DNA of 64,000 bases, taken from contig OZ219748.1 of the NCBI GenBank assembly GCA_964291335.2, positions 806,001 to 870,000 on the forward strand, written 5' to 3'. Each line of letters opens with the position of its first letter. Position 1 is the first letter of the stretch. Both the position numbers and the translations under genes were made by a program. The notes below the pieces were generated by a model. That model had not been told where the DNA came from. It was given only the letters and a program-made list of their open reading frames with translations, and searched no databases. Shown piece after piece: positions 34,053-42,509 of this stretch. Origin of the DNA: G964291335 sp964291335. GTDB taxonomy: Bacteria; Chloroflexota; Dehalococcoidia; Lucifugimonadales; UBA3495.

Positions 34053-35117
34053 TTACCCGTTAGCCATTGGCGGGTTTCCCGCTGCCTGAGGTTCTTCCGC
34101 TGCCCGAACAGCGCACAGCCGATAAAGCAGGGCCATGCGCACGGCAATACCGTTGGTTACCTGTTCCTCAATCGCCGAATGCACGCCGTGGGCAACGCCG
34201 GAGCTGATTTCGACGCCTTCATTCACCGGGCCGGGGTGCAGCACCAGAACCGCCGGCCGGGCGCGCTTCAGGCGTTCTTCCGTTACCTGCCATCGCCGTA
34301 TGTATTCCCGCAGGCTTGGCAAAAAACCGCTGTTCTGCCGTTCTGCCTGAAGGCGCAGGGCCATTACCACATCGGCGTCTTCCATTGCCCGGTCCAGGTC
34401 CGTATCCACCTCCACGTCCACAAAGGGGTGGGTTGCATCCCGTTCCCCGGCTCCGCTAACCAGGTCCGGCGGCAGCAGGGTAGCCGGGCCGCAGAGGGTA
34501 ACCCGGGCGCCGGTTTTAATCAGGCCCCACAGCCCGGAGCGGGCTACCCGGCTGTGCAGAACGTCGCCGACGATAACCACCTTTTTCCCGCTCAACCCCC
34601 CGGCCTTTTCCCGGATGGTGTACAGGTCCAGCAGGGCTTGCGTTGGGTGGGCGTGCCAGCCGTCGCCGGCATTGATGATACTGACCCGGGGCAGGTGGCG
34701 GGCCAGCAGGTTGGGCGCTCCTGAGTGCGGGTGCCTGATGACAATGATGTCAATGCCCATTGCTTGCAGGGTCAGGCCCGTATTGAGCAGCGACTCGCCC
34801 TTGTCCACACTGCTGCCGGAACTGGACATATTGATAACATCGGCGCTAAGGATTTTACCGGCTTCCTCAAAGGCTATGCGGGTTCTGGTGCTGGACTCAT
34901 AAAAGAGGGTTACCACCACCCGACCGCGCAGGGTAGGCGCCTTTTTAATGTCCCGCCGCAGAATTTCCAGCATGGCCCGGGCGCTGTCCAGGACGGAGGC
35001 AATCTCGCCGCCGGAAAAGTCATCCAGATCCAGCACACACCGCCGGGGGGAACCCTGCGAAGCGGCGGGGCTTATGGCTGCCTCGGCGCCCGGAGCAGCG
35101 GCATTGAGGGGTGTCAT
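34053..35117 (-). CDS. pyrB: Aspartate carbamoyltransferase catalytic subunit
   Basis: A 354-residue PyrB. The carbamoyl-phosphate loop is STRTR (residues 76-80); IRHPHSGAPNLLARH, GDGWHAHPTQALLDLYTI and HPGPVNEGVE are further family marks. It joins carbamoyl phosphate and aspartate, the first committed step. No pyrI regulatory subunit is present, as in other PyrR-regulated operons. An N-terminal extension of about 25 residues (AAPGAEAAISPAASQGS) precedes the core and looks disordered. The ATG overlaps the pyrR stop as ATGA (four bases). Confidence 0.97.
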   Translation of the reverse strand: MTPLNAAAPGAEAAISPAASQGSPRRCVLDLDDFSGGEIASVLDSARAMLEILRRDIKKAPTLRGRVVVTLFYESSTRTRIAFEEAGKILSADVINMSSSGSSVDKGESLLNTGLTLQAMGIDIIVIRHPHSGAPNLLARHLPRVSIINAGDGWHAHPTQALLDLYTIREKAGGLSGKKVVIVGDVLHSRVARSGLWGLIKTGARVTLCGPATLLPPDLVSGAGERDATHPFVDVEVDTDLDRAMEDADVVMALRLQAERQNSGFLPSLREYIRRWQVTEERLKRARPAVLVLHPGPVNEGVEISSGVAHGVHSAIEEQVTNGIAVRMALLYRLCAVRAAEEPQAAGNPPMANG

Positions 35118-35659
35118 AGCCCGGCGCGCCCCAGCTTTACGATGATTACGTCTTCCTGCTGATCCGTTTCGGCGAGCCGCACTTTCACTTCCTCATCCAG
35201 GCTGGTAGGCACATTCTTGCCCACATAGTCGGCCCGAATCGGCAATTCCCGATGTCCCCGATCCACCAGCACCGCCAACTGCACCTGACGGGGCCGGCCC
35301 CAGTCGTTAAGCGCATCCATGGCTGCCCGAACCGTGCGCCCGGTAAACAGCACATCATCTACCAGCACAACCCGTTTGCCCTGTATGTTTGCCGGGAAGC
35401 TGGAGGGCTTGACCACCGGATGTTCCCGGGTTTGCAGGTCGTCGCGGTACAGGTTAATGTCCAGTTCCGCCAAAAGCGCCCTGCTTCCCTCAAAGCGCAG
35501 CACGTTCTCGGTAAGCCGCCGGGACAAAGGCACCCCCCTGGTGTGAATGCCCACCAGAACCAGATCTGCCGTACCCCGATTGCGCTCCAGAATTTCGTGC
35601 GACACCCGGGCCAATGCCCTTTGGATGTCTCCCTGGTTCATTATCTGCCGTTCTGTCAT
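35114..35659 (-). CDS. pyrR: Bifunctional pyr operon regulator / uracil phosphoribosyltransferase
   Basis: A 181-residue PyrR. The PRPP-binding motif is VVLVDDVLFTGRTVRAAMDA; LVGIHTRGVPLSRRL and VLVDRGHRELPIRADYVGKN complete the family pattern. It binds a loop in pyr mRNA when UMP is abundant and favours a terminator; it also has uracil phosphoribosyltransferase activity. It overlaps pyrB by four bases and begins 53 bases after the FMN-reductase gene. Its RNA target is recognisable upstream at 36399-36412. Confidence 0.96.
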   Translation of the reverse strand: MTERQIMNQGDIQRALARVSHEILERNRGTADLVLVGIHTRGVPLSRRLTENVLRFEGSRALLAELDINLYRDDLQTREHPVVKPSSFPANIQGKRVVLVDDVLFTGRTVRAAMDALNDWGRPRQVQLAVLVDRGHRELPIRADYVGKNVPTSLDEEVKVRLAETDQQEDVIIVKLGRAGL

Positions 35660-35712
35660 GGAATGCCCCTAGCATTCAGACCGGGATTATGTCAAAAAGA
35701 AGACAAAAGCGA

Positions 35713-36267
35713 CTATTCCCGCACTGGCCTCATTCTGCTTACAGCTTCTATCAGCCGGGCCAACCCCTCTTCCAGCAGTTCTTTCACCGACGGGTCCAGC
35801 AGTTCACCGGCCGGGCCAAGGGCGTCGGCGGCGTTGCCTACCAGAACCAGCGGCTTCGGAACAACCCAGCAGCCCTCGCATTGCAGGCAATCCGACAGGT
35901 GCAGGTGCATTCGGATGCCGCCTGACCGGCCTGGTGTAGCGCCCATGGCAAAGGCCACCTGGTCGGCAAGGGCATTGGGCGGGCGGCTGGCCCACTCGAT
36001 AGCATTCTTCAGCACCGCCGGTACGGAGTGGTTAAACTCCGGGGCGGCAATCAGCAGGCCGTCAGCGGCAAGCAGAGCGTTGCGGAAAGAGGCAACCGAC
36101 TCCGGAAAACCGCCCCCGTCCAGCTCGCCGTTAAAAAGGGGCAGCCCGGATAAGCCGGCTTCTGCCACCGTAACGCCCTGCGCCCGCAGCATATCGGCTG
36201 CGGCGCGCGCCAGCTTATGGTTCCAGGAATCGCTCCGCAGGCTGCCCACGATACTGACTATTCTCAT
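35713..36267 (-). CDS. NAD(P)H-dependent FMN reductase family flavoprotein
   Basis: A 184-residue flavodoxin-fold protein with the nucleotide motif IVSIVGSLRSDSWNHKLARA, LLIAAPEFNHSVPAVLKNAI and WASRPPNALADQVAFAMGAT, typical of the NADPH-dependent FMN reductase family (SsuE/ArsH-like). It reduces FMN or quinones. The ATG at 36267 follows GAGG by six bases; an in-frame TTG at 36279 is less likely. It is the first gene after the PyrR-type leader and precedes pyrR by only 53 bases, so it appears to belong to the pyrimidine operon. Its product could supply reduced flavin to a pyrimidine enzyme, but this is speculative. Confidence 0.9.
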   Translation of the reverse strand: MRIVSIVGSLRSDSWNHKLARAAADMLRAQGVTVAEAGLSGLPLFNGELDGGGFPESVASFRNALLAADGLLIAAPEFNHSVPAVLKNAIEWASRPPNALADQVAFAMGATPGRSGGIRMHLHLSDCLQCEGCWVVPKPLVLVGNAADALGPAGELLDPSVKELLEEGLARLIEAVSRMRPVRE

Positions 36268-36308
36268 CTGCTGCCTCAATTGCGCGCCATTGGTATAGTA
36301 TCCCAGCT

Positions 36309-36340
36309 AAAAACGCCCCTTGCCCGGGCGGCAAGAGGCG
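36309..36340 (-). terminator. Intrinsic terminator / attenuator of the pyr operon leader
   Basis: On the minus strand an 11-position stem with one mismatch (36340-36330 with 36324-36314, five-base loop) is followed directly by five T (36313-36309). It lies 41 bases before the FMN-reductase start and 58 bases downstream of the PyrR loop, the classical position of the pyr attenuation terminator. Confidence 0.82.
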
Positions 36341-36473
36341 CAGGACGTCTTCCTTCAGCGCAGAAGGGAGATGCCGTTACCGGGCGCAGCGCTTTGCCAG
36401 CCTCACGGGACTGCTTAAAAGACGGCCCGCCCTTAAGTTCGGGAGGGCTCGGCCCACGTCTATTCGGTTTCGT
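36341..36473 (-). promoter_or_regulatory. PyrR-binding leader (pyrimidine attenuator) of the pyr operon
   Basis: On the minus strand the segment 36412-36399 reads AGTCCCGTGAGGCT, a perfect match to the PyrR-binding-loop consensus ARUCCNGNGAGGYU, and it is flanked by CTTTTAAGC and GGCAAAGCG, which close the stem. The downstream terminator (36309-36340) and the upstream hairpin around 36421-36455 fit the usual anti-antiterminator, antiterminator, terminator scheme. A weak promoter (TTTATC, 17 bases, TATTAT at 36485-36480) would start the transcript near 36473. Confidence 0.85.
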
Positions 36474-36532
36474 GAATATATAATACCAGATTCTGCGTTC
36501 CGGATAAACTACCCGGCGGAAAGTCGGCAGCG

Positions 36533-38566
36533 TTACCCGAATACCCTCTTTTTCCGGTTGGTCATGTAGTCAACCAGGATGTATTCACCCAGGTTTTCCG
36601 AGCTGCTGTAGAAGGCCCGTCCCTGGTTAATGCGGGTCATCCGGTCAACAAAATTGACCAGCTGGTAGTTGTTTTCCAGCATAAAGGTATTGATTACAAT
36701 ACCCTCCTGCGTGCAGCGCCGGACTTCTTTCAGGGTTTCCATTTCGGTACGATAACTGGGCGGGTAGCTGAAGAAAGAATGCCCATCCGCCAGGTGGGCC
36801 GTGGGTTCCCCGTCGGTAATCACCAGAATTTGCCGGGCGCCGCCCTTTTCCCGGGCCAACAGGCTGCGCGACAGCAGCAATGCATGGTGCAGGTTGGTGC
36901 CGGAAACCCAGGCGTTCCAGGAAAGCCCGGCCATCTCCTCTTCCTTGATTTCCCGCGCATAATCGGAAAAGCCCACCACATGAAGGGTGTCCCGCGGGTA
37001 TTGGGTGCGAATCAGGGCGAAGAGGGCCAGCGTAACCTTCTTGGCCGCCTGCCAGTTGTTGAACAGCCCCATGGAACGGCTCTGGTCCAGCAGCACGATG
37101 GTAGCGGCTCGGGTCAGATGCTCATTGCGGTAGATTTCGAAGTCCCGGGGGCCAATTTTCACCGGCACCCGGGGCCCGCCCCGTACAATGGCGTTCTTGA
37201 CCGTGGCTTGCAAGTCCAACTGGAAAGGGTCGCCAAACTCATAGGGTTTAGTCTCGCCCAGCAAATCGCCCCCGGCGCCCCGGGTATCCAGTTCGTGGTT
37301 GCCCAGGCGGTCTTTCTTAAGGTGAGTAAAGACTTCGCGCAGCGCCTTTTGCCCGATACGACGAATACCCCGGGCCGTCAACTGCATATCATCATCCCCG
37401 GCAATGTAACCGGCATCCTTGAGCAGCTGGCGCAGGCGGTTCAGTTCCTCCCAAATGCGGCGGGCATCCTCTCCCAGCAGTTCGGCCAGCTGCTCCGGGT
37501 CCACGTCAGCCAGGTTCCCCGTGCGCATAGCTTGCTGCAGGTCCGTTTCCAACTGATCCAGGCCCTGGAACTGACGCATCAGCTCCATAGCCTGCTCCAG
37601 GGTCATACGGTCATCGCCCAGAAAGGGGTACTGGCGGCGCAGGTCGTCCATCGGCATTAACTGTTCCATCAAGGAAGCAAACTCGGCCATCTGCCGCTGC
37701 AAACCCGGCTCCAGGGCCGACATAAGGGCATCTTCCAGTTCGCGGGCCATTTCCGGGGACATACTATCCAGCATTGACTGCATCTGAGCCAACTGCTGTT
37801 GCAGCATTTCCAGCAGCTCGTCGAAACTCTGCGGGGCGTCAGGCCCGAACATATTGCCGAACTGCCGCATGAAATTGGCAAAGTCCGGTTCCCGCCCCGC
37901 CAGCCGGTCCCGCATCATTTCATTCAGCTGCCGCATCATTTCCTGCATAGCCGCCATTTGTTCCGGCGACATATTTTGCAGTTGCTGCTGCATTCGCTGA
38001 GACATATTCCGGGCCATTTGACTCTTCAGCAAATCCAGGAGTTCTTGGAACATCTGCCGGGCGGCCGGGTCAATGAAGTCATACTCCATCAATTCATGAA
38101 TTTGCCCGCCGATGCTTTCCGGCAGGTGGTCCAACTTATCCTGATTACGCTCAGCCCGTTGGCGCAGCAGGTTGTTCAGACGTTCCTGAAGGGGGCGATC
38201 CGCAGCAGACGCCTGCGCCAGTTGTTCCTGAGCCTCGGCCAGCCGGCGGTCGATTCCGCTCCGTTCAGCGGCCAGGGTTTCTTTCAATCGTTCCCTCAAG
38301 TCGTCAACCACCGAATCCATATTGTGCTGCTGAAGCTGCTGACGACGCTGCTCTTTCAGCCGCTCCAGCAATTCCCGGAGGCCGGGCTGCTGCTGTCCTT
38401 CCCGGTTCTGCATGCCGCTGCGCAGCAGCTCCCGCAGAGCCTGCATCAAGTCGCCATCCCTGAGCAGCCCATCAGCCAGTTGGTCCATCAACTCGCTGGC
38501 GTCAACGTTGAAGACTTCCTGCGTCCCATCCCATTGGGAATAGCGGTAAGAGCGGTAAAAAAGCAT
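36533..38566 (-). CDS. VWA domain protein with long Gln/Met-rich helical region
   Basis: A 677-residue protein. Residues about 25-330 are strongly helical, rich in Gln, Met and Glu (for example MAAMQEMMRQLNEMMRD), likely coiled coil. The C-terminal 200 residues are a von Willebrand A domain: MIDAS DQSRSMG (D-x-S-x-S), GTNLHHALLLSRSLL and VITDGEPTAH. Such proteins usually act with a MoxR or Mg-chelatase type AAA ATPase, but none is adjacent. ATG 38566 was chosen because AGAGGG lies five bases upstream; an ATG at 38605 is in frame. Cytoplasmic by sequence. Function unassigned. Confidence 0.85.
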   Translation of the reverse strand: MLFYRSYRYSQWDGTQEVFNVDASELMDQLADGLLRDGDLMQALRELLRSGMQNREGQQQPGLRELLERLKEQRRQQLQQHNMDSVVDDLRERLKETLAAERSGIDRRLAEAQEQLAQASAADRPLQERLNNLLRQRAERNQDKLDHLPESIGGQIHELMEYDFIDPAARQMFQELLDLLKSQMARNMSQRMQQQLQNMSPEQMAAMQEMMRQLNEMMRDRLAGREPDFANFMRQFGNMFGPDAPQSFDELLEMLQQQLAQMQSMLDSMSPEMARELEDALMSALEPGLQRQMAEFASLMEQLMPMDDLRRQYPFLGDDRMTLEQAMELMRQFQGLDQLETDLQQAMRTGNLADVDPEQLAELLGEDARRIWEELNRLRQLLKDAGYIAGDDDMQLTARGIRRIGQKALREVFTHLKKDRLGNHELDTRGAGGDLLGETKPYEFGDPFQLDLQATVKNAIVRGGPRVPVKIGPRDFEIYRNEHLTRAATIVLLDQSRSMGLFNNWQAAKKVTLALFALIRTQYPRDTLHVVGFSDYAREIKEEEMAGLSWNAWVSGTNLHHALLLSRSLLAREKGGARQILVITDGEPTAHLADGHSFFSYPPSYRTEMETLKEVRRCTQEGIVINTFMLENNYQLVNFVDRMTRINQGRAFYSSSENLGEYILVDYMTNRKKRVFG

Positions 38567-38726
38567 GGCGCCCTCTCTTATCATCGGGAATGGTGAATGA
38601 GTCAAGGCCAGCGGGCATCAGTTGCAGCAACCTGGGCCGAACAGCCGCTCCGCTGCCGGGGCTGCGGCTTCGGGCTTTTCCCGGAGCGAGTATAACACAG
38701 GGGGGCGCGGATACTGCGGGAGTTTG

Positions 38727-39245
38727 CTACCCTACCTGCGCCCCGAGGATTTTCTCCAGGTGACCCAGGGCCCAGGTATGGGCGTTGGAATCAAAGGAGG
38801 CCGCGCAGTCTGCCGGCACCGCTACCGGATAATCGCGGTTGCGGGCATCCGCAGCGGTGTGCAGCACACAAATGTCAGTGCACACGCCGCAAATAATCAC
38901 CTTGTCCGGGGCCAGGTCGGCAAGGCGGCGTTCCAGGTCGGTATTGAAAAAGCCGCTGTAGCGGTTTTTGGGAACCAGATTTTCCCCGGTAAGCCAGTCG
39001 GCCAACTCCGGAATAACCTCCGGCTCCTCTGTCCCTTTCACACAATGGACCGGGAAAATCTGAAACTCCAGGTCATCCGGGTCGTGGTGGTCGGAAACAA
39101 ACAGGATGGCCGAGCCGGCCGCCGCCTCGCGCGCCAGCAGCGCCTGAATTCGGGGAATCAACTGCCGGTAACCTTCGCAGTAAAGGTTATGGCCCGGTTC
39201 CAGAAAGCCGCGCACCATATCGATTACCAGCACTGCGTTGGCCAT
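38727..39245 (-). CDS. Isochorismatase family cysteine hydrolase (nicotinamidase-like)
   Basis: A 172-residue protein with the catalytic triad of this family: D9 in VLVIDMVRGFL, K93 in VPKNRYSGFF and C126 in ICGVCTDICVLHTA. The metal-binding residues D52, H54 and H67 fit nicotinamidase (SDHHDPDD...PVHC). Hydrolysis of nicotinamide to nicotinate, for NAD recycling, is the best guess. GGAGGCAGGC precedes the ATG at 39245. It stands between the VWA and DUF5671 genes, all on the minus strand but widely spaced. Confidence 0.9.
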   Translation of the reverse strand: MANAVLVIDMVRGFLEPGHNLYCEGYRQLIPRIQALLAREAAAGSAILFVSDHHDPDDLEFQIFPVHCVKGTEEPEVIPELADWLTGENLVPKNRYSGFFNTDLERRLADLAPDKVIICGVCTDICVLHTAADARNRDYPVAVPADCAASFDSNAHTWALGHLEKILGAQVG

Positions 39246-39405
39246 GCCTGCCTCCCCGGTTACCCCGACTGCCTTGCTTAATTGTTGCTGCGCGGCTGGG
39301 CAAAGTCAATCGGATGCCCTAACCGGGCTGCGGTTCCCTGCCAGCCCGGCAGGAAGTTGCGCCAACGCGCCGGCAGGCGAAGGCAAGACGCCGACCCGCA
39401 GCCGT

Positions 39406-40482
39406 TCACCGGCCCGGGTCAGTGGTGGCGCGCAAAGCGAAACAGGCGCGGCCCGGCCCGTGGTCCCAGGACGTCTCGGAAAAAAACCGGCTGCTGCTTT
39501 CAATTTCCCGGCTTTCCCTGGCAAATACCGCGCAAAGCTCGTAAGCGAGCCCATCAAGGGCGCGATACTCGTAGGGGGTATCCGTTTCCGGGTCTCGTAT
39601 TGACCGAACCGTGTATCTGGGGCCGGTCAGTTGTTCCAGGCTTTCAGGCAGCTCGTCGTTCTGCTCCACATAAGTGTCGATGTTAAAGTAGATATTGCGC
39701 AGGTCATCTATCCGCTGCTCGTCCAGGCGGTAAGCTCGCTGCTGCGCCGGGCCGCCCAGCAGGTAAAGGGAATAGCCTACTCCGGCCAGCGCCACCAGCA
39801 AAACTCCGGCTGTCAGCACCCGCAGGGCGAGGCCCGATACCGGGGCGGCGGTGGCGGCATCGGCTTCCGCCCGCCGCATCTGCCATAGATAGTAACCAAA
39901 GATGGCGCCAGTGATTAGCAGAACGACGAGCGCCTTCAACAGAAAAGTCAGGGCCGGATCGCCGGCCAGCAAATTGGCCAGGAGGGCAATAAGGTCGCCC
40001 AGGATTATACCTGCCGCCACCACCAGGGTAAGATAGGTAAGCCAGCGGCGGATTACCGACTGCCTTCGCTCCGGGTCTGCCGTCTCGGCCCTGGTCAGCC
40101 ACCGCATCAGCAGCAGGTAAACCGGCAGGGCTACCATTACCGAAGCAGTGGCGATAGCTTCATTATAGGAAGGGTAATAACCCGCCCAGGACAGTGGGTC
40201 CCGGAAGGTATAGTCGATTACGCCAAAGAGCAATGCGCCAAAGCTGAAGCTGGACACATACAGGGCAATGAAGGAAACCAGGTAAAGGAAGGCTTCCCGG
40301 GCCTGCAAGTAGGTGCGCGGCCGGGGAACCGCCACAGGAAAATCCACTTCGGCAAAGGCGGTCAGGGCGCTTTGCAATTGCCTTTCCGGCCACCCGGCCT
40401 GCCGCAAAGCCGCTTGGATGGACTTCCGGTCAATCCCCTGCTCCAGGGCTTCCTTAACGAACCGGCGCAGTTCTTCGTTCAT
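39406..40482 (-). CDS. DUF5671-containing membrane protein
   Basis: A 358-residue protein. An N-terminal helical pair (residues 1-42: RRFVKEALEQGIDRKSIQAA, with LRQAGWPERQLQSALTAF) is like the short predicted DNA/protein-binding segment seen before DUF5671; then about six membrane helices (about 60-250), of which AREAFLYLVSFIALYVSSFS is the DUF5671 start; and a soluble C-terminal domain (about 265-358) reminiscent of a pilin-like/secretion head (IYFNIDTYVEQNDELPESLE). Function unknown. ATG 40482 follows GGGGGAG by eight bases; a start at 40545 is unlikely. Confidence 0.78.
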   Translation of the reverse strand: MNEELRRFVKEALEQGIDRKSIQAALRQAGWPERQLQSALTAFAEVDFPVAVPRPRTYLQAREAFLYLVSFIALYVSSFSFGALLFGVIDYTFRDPLSWAGYYPSYNEAIATASVMVALPVYLLLMRWLTRAETADPERRQSVIRRWLTYLTLVVAAGIILGDLIALLANLLAGDPALTFLLKALVVLLITGAIFGYYLWQMRRAEADAATAAPVSGLALRVLTAGVLLVALAGVGYSLYLLGGPAQQRAYRLDEQRIDDLRNIYFNIDTYVEQNDELPESLEQLTGPRYTVRSIRDPETDTPYEYRALDGLAYELCAVFARESREIESSSRFFSETSWDHGPGRACFALRATTDPGR

Positions 40483-40546
40483 TTGCCAACTCCCCCGAAT
40501 ATTCCCGGTCGGTACGCACAATGCCGCCAGAGTCCGGAGTTCCATG

Positions 40547-40658
40547 CCACCGCCGGCCGTCGGCTCTTTTCGGGGCCGGCCAATGCATCATACGGGTAAG
40601 CAAAAGCGGCCCATACCCGCCCACCACCGGCCGGCGGTTTTTTCGGGGCCGGCCAATG
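40547..40658. repeat. Intergenic imperfect 38-39 bp direct repeat (35-bp gap)
   Basis: Segments 40547-40585 and 40621-40658 share CGGGGCCGGCCAATG at the end and CCACC-CCGGCC at the start, with about four differences between. The gap is 35 bases. This is the fourth site in the window with two similar 29-39 bp units separated by 32-36 bases. Confidence 0.75.
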
Positions 40659-40675
40659 GGCTTCGCCCCGACAAT

Positions 40676-41431
40676 TCAGGCAACCATACCGCCATCCACC
40701 GTCAACACCTGGCCGGTGATGTAACCGGCGCCGGGGCTGCACAGGAAAGCTACCGCCTCCGCCACGTCGGCGGCGCTGCCGAAGCGTTCCATCGGAATAC
40801 GGCTTAACACCTGACGGCGCGCCTCATCCGTCATCTGGTCGGTCATGCCGCCGGTATCAATGAAGCCCGGCGCCAGAGCGTTAACCGTAATCTGCCGGGA
40901 AGCCACTTCCCGGGCCACCGCTTTGGTGAACCCGATGAGGCCGGCCTTGGCGGCGGCATAGTTGGACTGACCGGGGTTGCCGCCCAACCCTACCACCGAG
41001 GAAATGTTGACCACTCGCCCCTGCCGGCGGCGAATCAAGTGGGGCATTACGTATTTGGTGCAGAGAAAAGCGCCACGGAGGTTAACCTCCAGCACCCGAT
41101 CCCAGTCTTCCGGACGCATACGAAGCAGCAGACGGTCGCGGGTTATACCGGCATTGTTGACCAGAATGTCTATCCGGCTCCACTGAAGCATTACCTGCTT
41201 AACCAGGGCGTCGGCCTCGTCTTCCCTGGCGACATCCCCGCCTATGGCTACTGCCGCTCCTCCGGCATCGGCAATAGCGCCAACCACGTCGTGGGCCGCA
41301 TTTTCCGAGGACCGGTAATTCACCGCCACCCTGGCTCCGTCCTGCGCCAGGCGATGGGCGATGACCGCGCCAATACCCCGGGAAGCGCCGGTTATCAGCG
41401 CTACCTGTCCTGCCAGCTTCTGCCCGGTCAT
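40676..41431 (-). CDS. fabG: 3-oxoacyl-[ACP] reductase
   Basis: A 251-residue SDR of the FabG type. TGASRGIG is the cofactor motif, NNAG follows, and the catalytic residues are in VVNISSVVGLGGNPGQSNYA with Y-x-x-x-K (YAAAKAG). The C-terminus YITGQVLTVDGGMVA is the FabG ending. NADPH is favoured by NYRSS after the second strand. The ATG overlaps the stop of plsX as ATGA (four bases), which places both in one operon and supports a role in fatty-acid synthesis. A longer frame to 41461 has no better ribosome-binding site. Confidence 0.93.
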   Translation of the reverse strand: MTGQKLAGQVALITGASRGIGAVIAHRLAQDGARVAVNYRSSENAAHDVVGAIADAGGAAVAIGGDVAREDEADALVKQVMLQWSRIDILVNNAGITRDRLLLRMRPEDWDRVLEVNLRGAFLCTKYVMPHLIRRRQGRVVNISSVVGLGGNPGQSNYAAAKAGLIGFTKAVAREVASRQITVNALAPGFIDTGGMTDQMTDEARRQVLSRIPMERFGSAADVAEAVAFLCSPGAGYITGQVLTVDGGMVA

Positions 41432-42465
41432 TGGGCCTGCTCCGGAACGAGACTGCTGCAATGCATAGCAGCCAGTTCTTCCCGCATACTGTCCACCAGG
41501 CCCAGGCGGACGTACTGTACGGCCGTGTTAATTGCGCCGGCGACGCCGGCCGCCCGGGAGGAACCGTGTCCTACCAATACTGCGCCGTTAACGCCGAACA
41601 GGGGGCCGCCCATGGTGCGGGGCCGGTTCATGGTTTCCCACAACTCGCCCATGGCCTGCCGCAGGTCTGCCGGCGGCACAGCAGCGGCCAGACGTCGGGT
41701 CAGAAAATCCCCCAGGACGCTGCCCATCCCTTCGGTAAACTTGATGAGAATATTGCCCACAAAGCCGTCGCAGACTATCACGTCCGCCTTATCCGTAAAG
41801 AAATCCATGCCTTCTACATTGCCGATAAAATTCAGGTGGCTCTTTTCCAGCAGGTGAAAGCTCTCCTGAACCTGCCGGTTGCCTTTGGACTCTTCAGCGC
41901 CCACGCTGAGCAGGCCAACCCGCGGGTTGTTAATGCCCAGAAACTTGTGGGCAAACACCGAACCCAATGCGCCGAAACTCAGCAGCTGCGCCGGGCGGCA
42001 ATCCACGTTGCTGCCCAAATCCATCACTACCGTACGGGGGGCCAGGCCCAGAAAAGGCCCGCCGATGCAGGGCCGCTCCAACCCGTCCATCATGCCCAGA
42101 ATCAGGGCAGCAGAGGCCATGGAGGCGCCGGTGGAACCGAGGGAAACCAAAACGTCGGCGTGGCCGCTTTTAATCAGTTTAGTGCCGACAATGATGGAAG
42201 CGTCGGGTTTTTGCCGGAAGGCCGGCAAGGGGTGCTCATCATCCCCGATTTTGCCGATTGACGGCACTACCCTGACCGCCTGGCCCGCCAGGTCAAAGTC
42301 GGCCAGTTCCCGATGCAAGGCTGCTTCGTCTCCCACCAGCAGCAGTTCTATATCGTGGTCGTCCAGGGCAGCGACGGCGCCCTTCACCGTTTCATGGGGG
42401 GCATAATCGCCGCCCATCGCATCCACCGCCACCCGCAAAGGCGCCGGCCCATTCCTGACTTGCAT
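41428..42465 (-). CDS. plsX: Phosphate acyltransferase PlsX
   Basis: A 345-residue PlsX. The N-terminus RVAVDAMGGDYAPHETVKGA is diagnostic; SLGSTGASMASAALILGMMD and VVMDLGSNVDCRPAQLLSFG are further family segments. It transfers acyl groups from acyl-ACP to phosphate for phospholipid synthesis. ATG 42465 has AAGGA nine bases upstream and was preferred to ATG 42474. No acpP or fabD/fabH follows; the next gene is fabG, four-base overlapping. Confidence 0.96.
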   Translation of the reverse strand: MQVRNGPAPLRVAVDAMGGDYAPHETVKGAVAALDDHDIELLLVGDEAALHRELADFDLAGQAVRVVPSIGKIGDDEHPLPAFRQKPDASIIVGTKLIKSGHADVLVSLGSTGASMASAALILGMMDGLERPCIGGPFLGLAPRTVVMDLGSNVDCRPAQLLSFGALGSVFAHKFLGINNPRVGLLSVGAEESKGNRQVQESFHLLEKSHLNFIGNVEGMDFFTDKADVIVCDGFVGNILIKFTEGMGSVLGDFLTRRLAAAVPPADLRQAMGELWETMNRPRTMGGPLFGVNGAVLVGHGSSRAAGVAGAINTAVQYVRLGLVDSMREELAAMHCSSLVPEQAQ

Positions 42466-42509
42466 ACTTGACATTCCTTGGTTATCGTATCGCTCGCCGA
42501 AAGAGCGGG

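Noticed and set aside
36290..36532. The 230-base gap before the VWA gene as a 6S or SRP RNA gene
   Set aside because: The conserved loop, terminator and position fit a PyrR attenuator far better.
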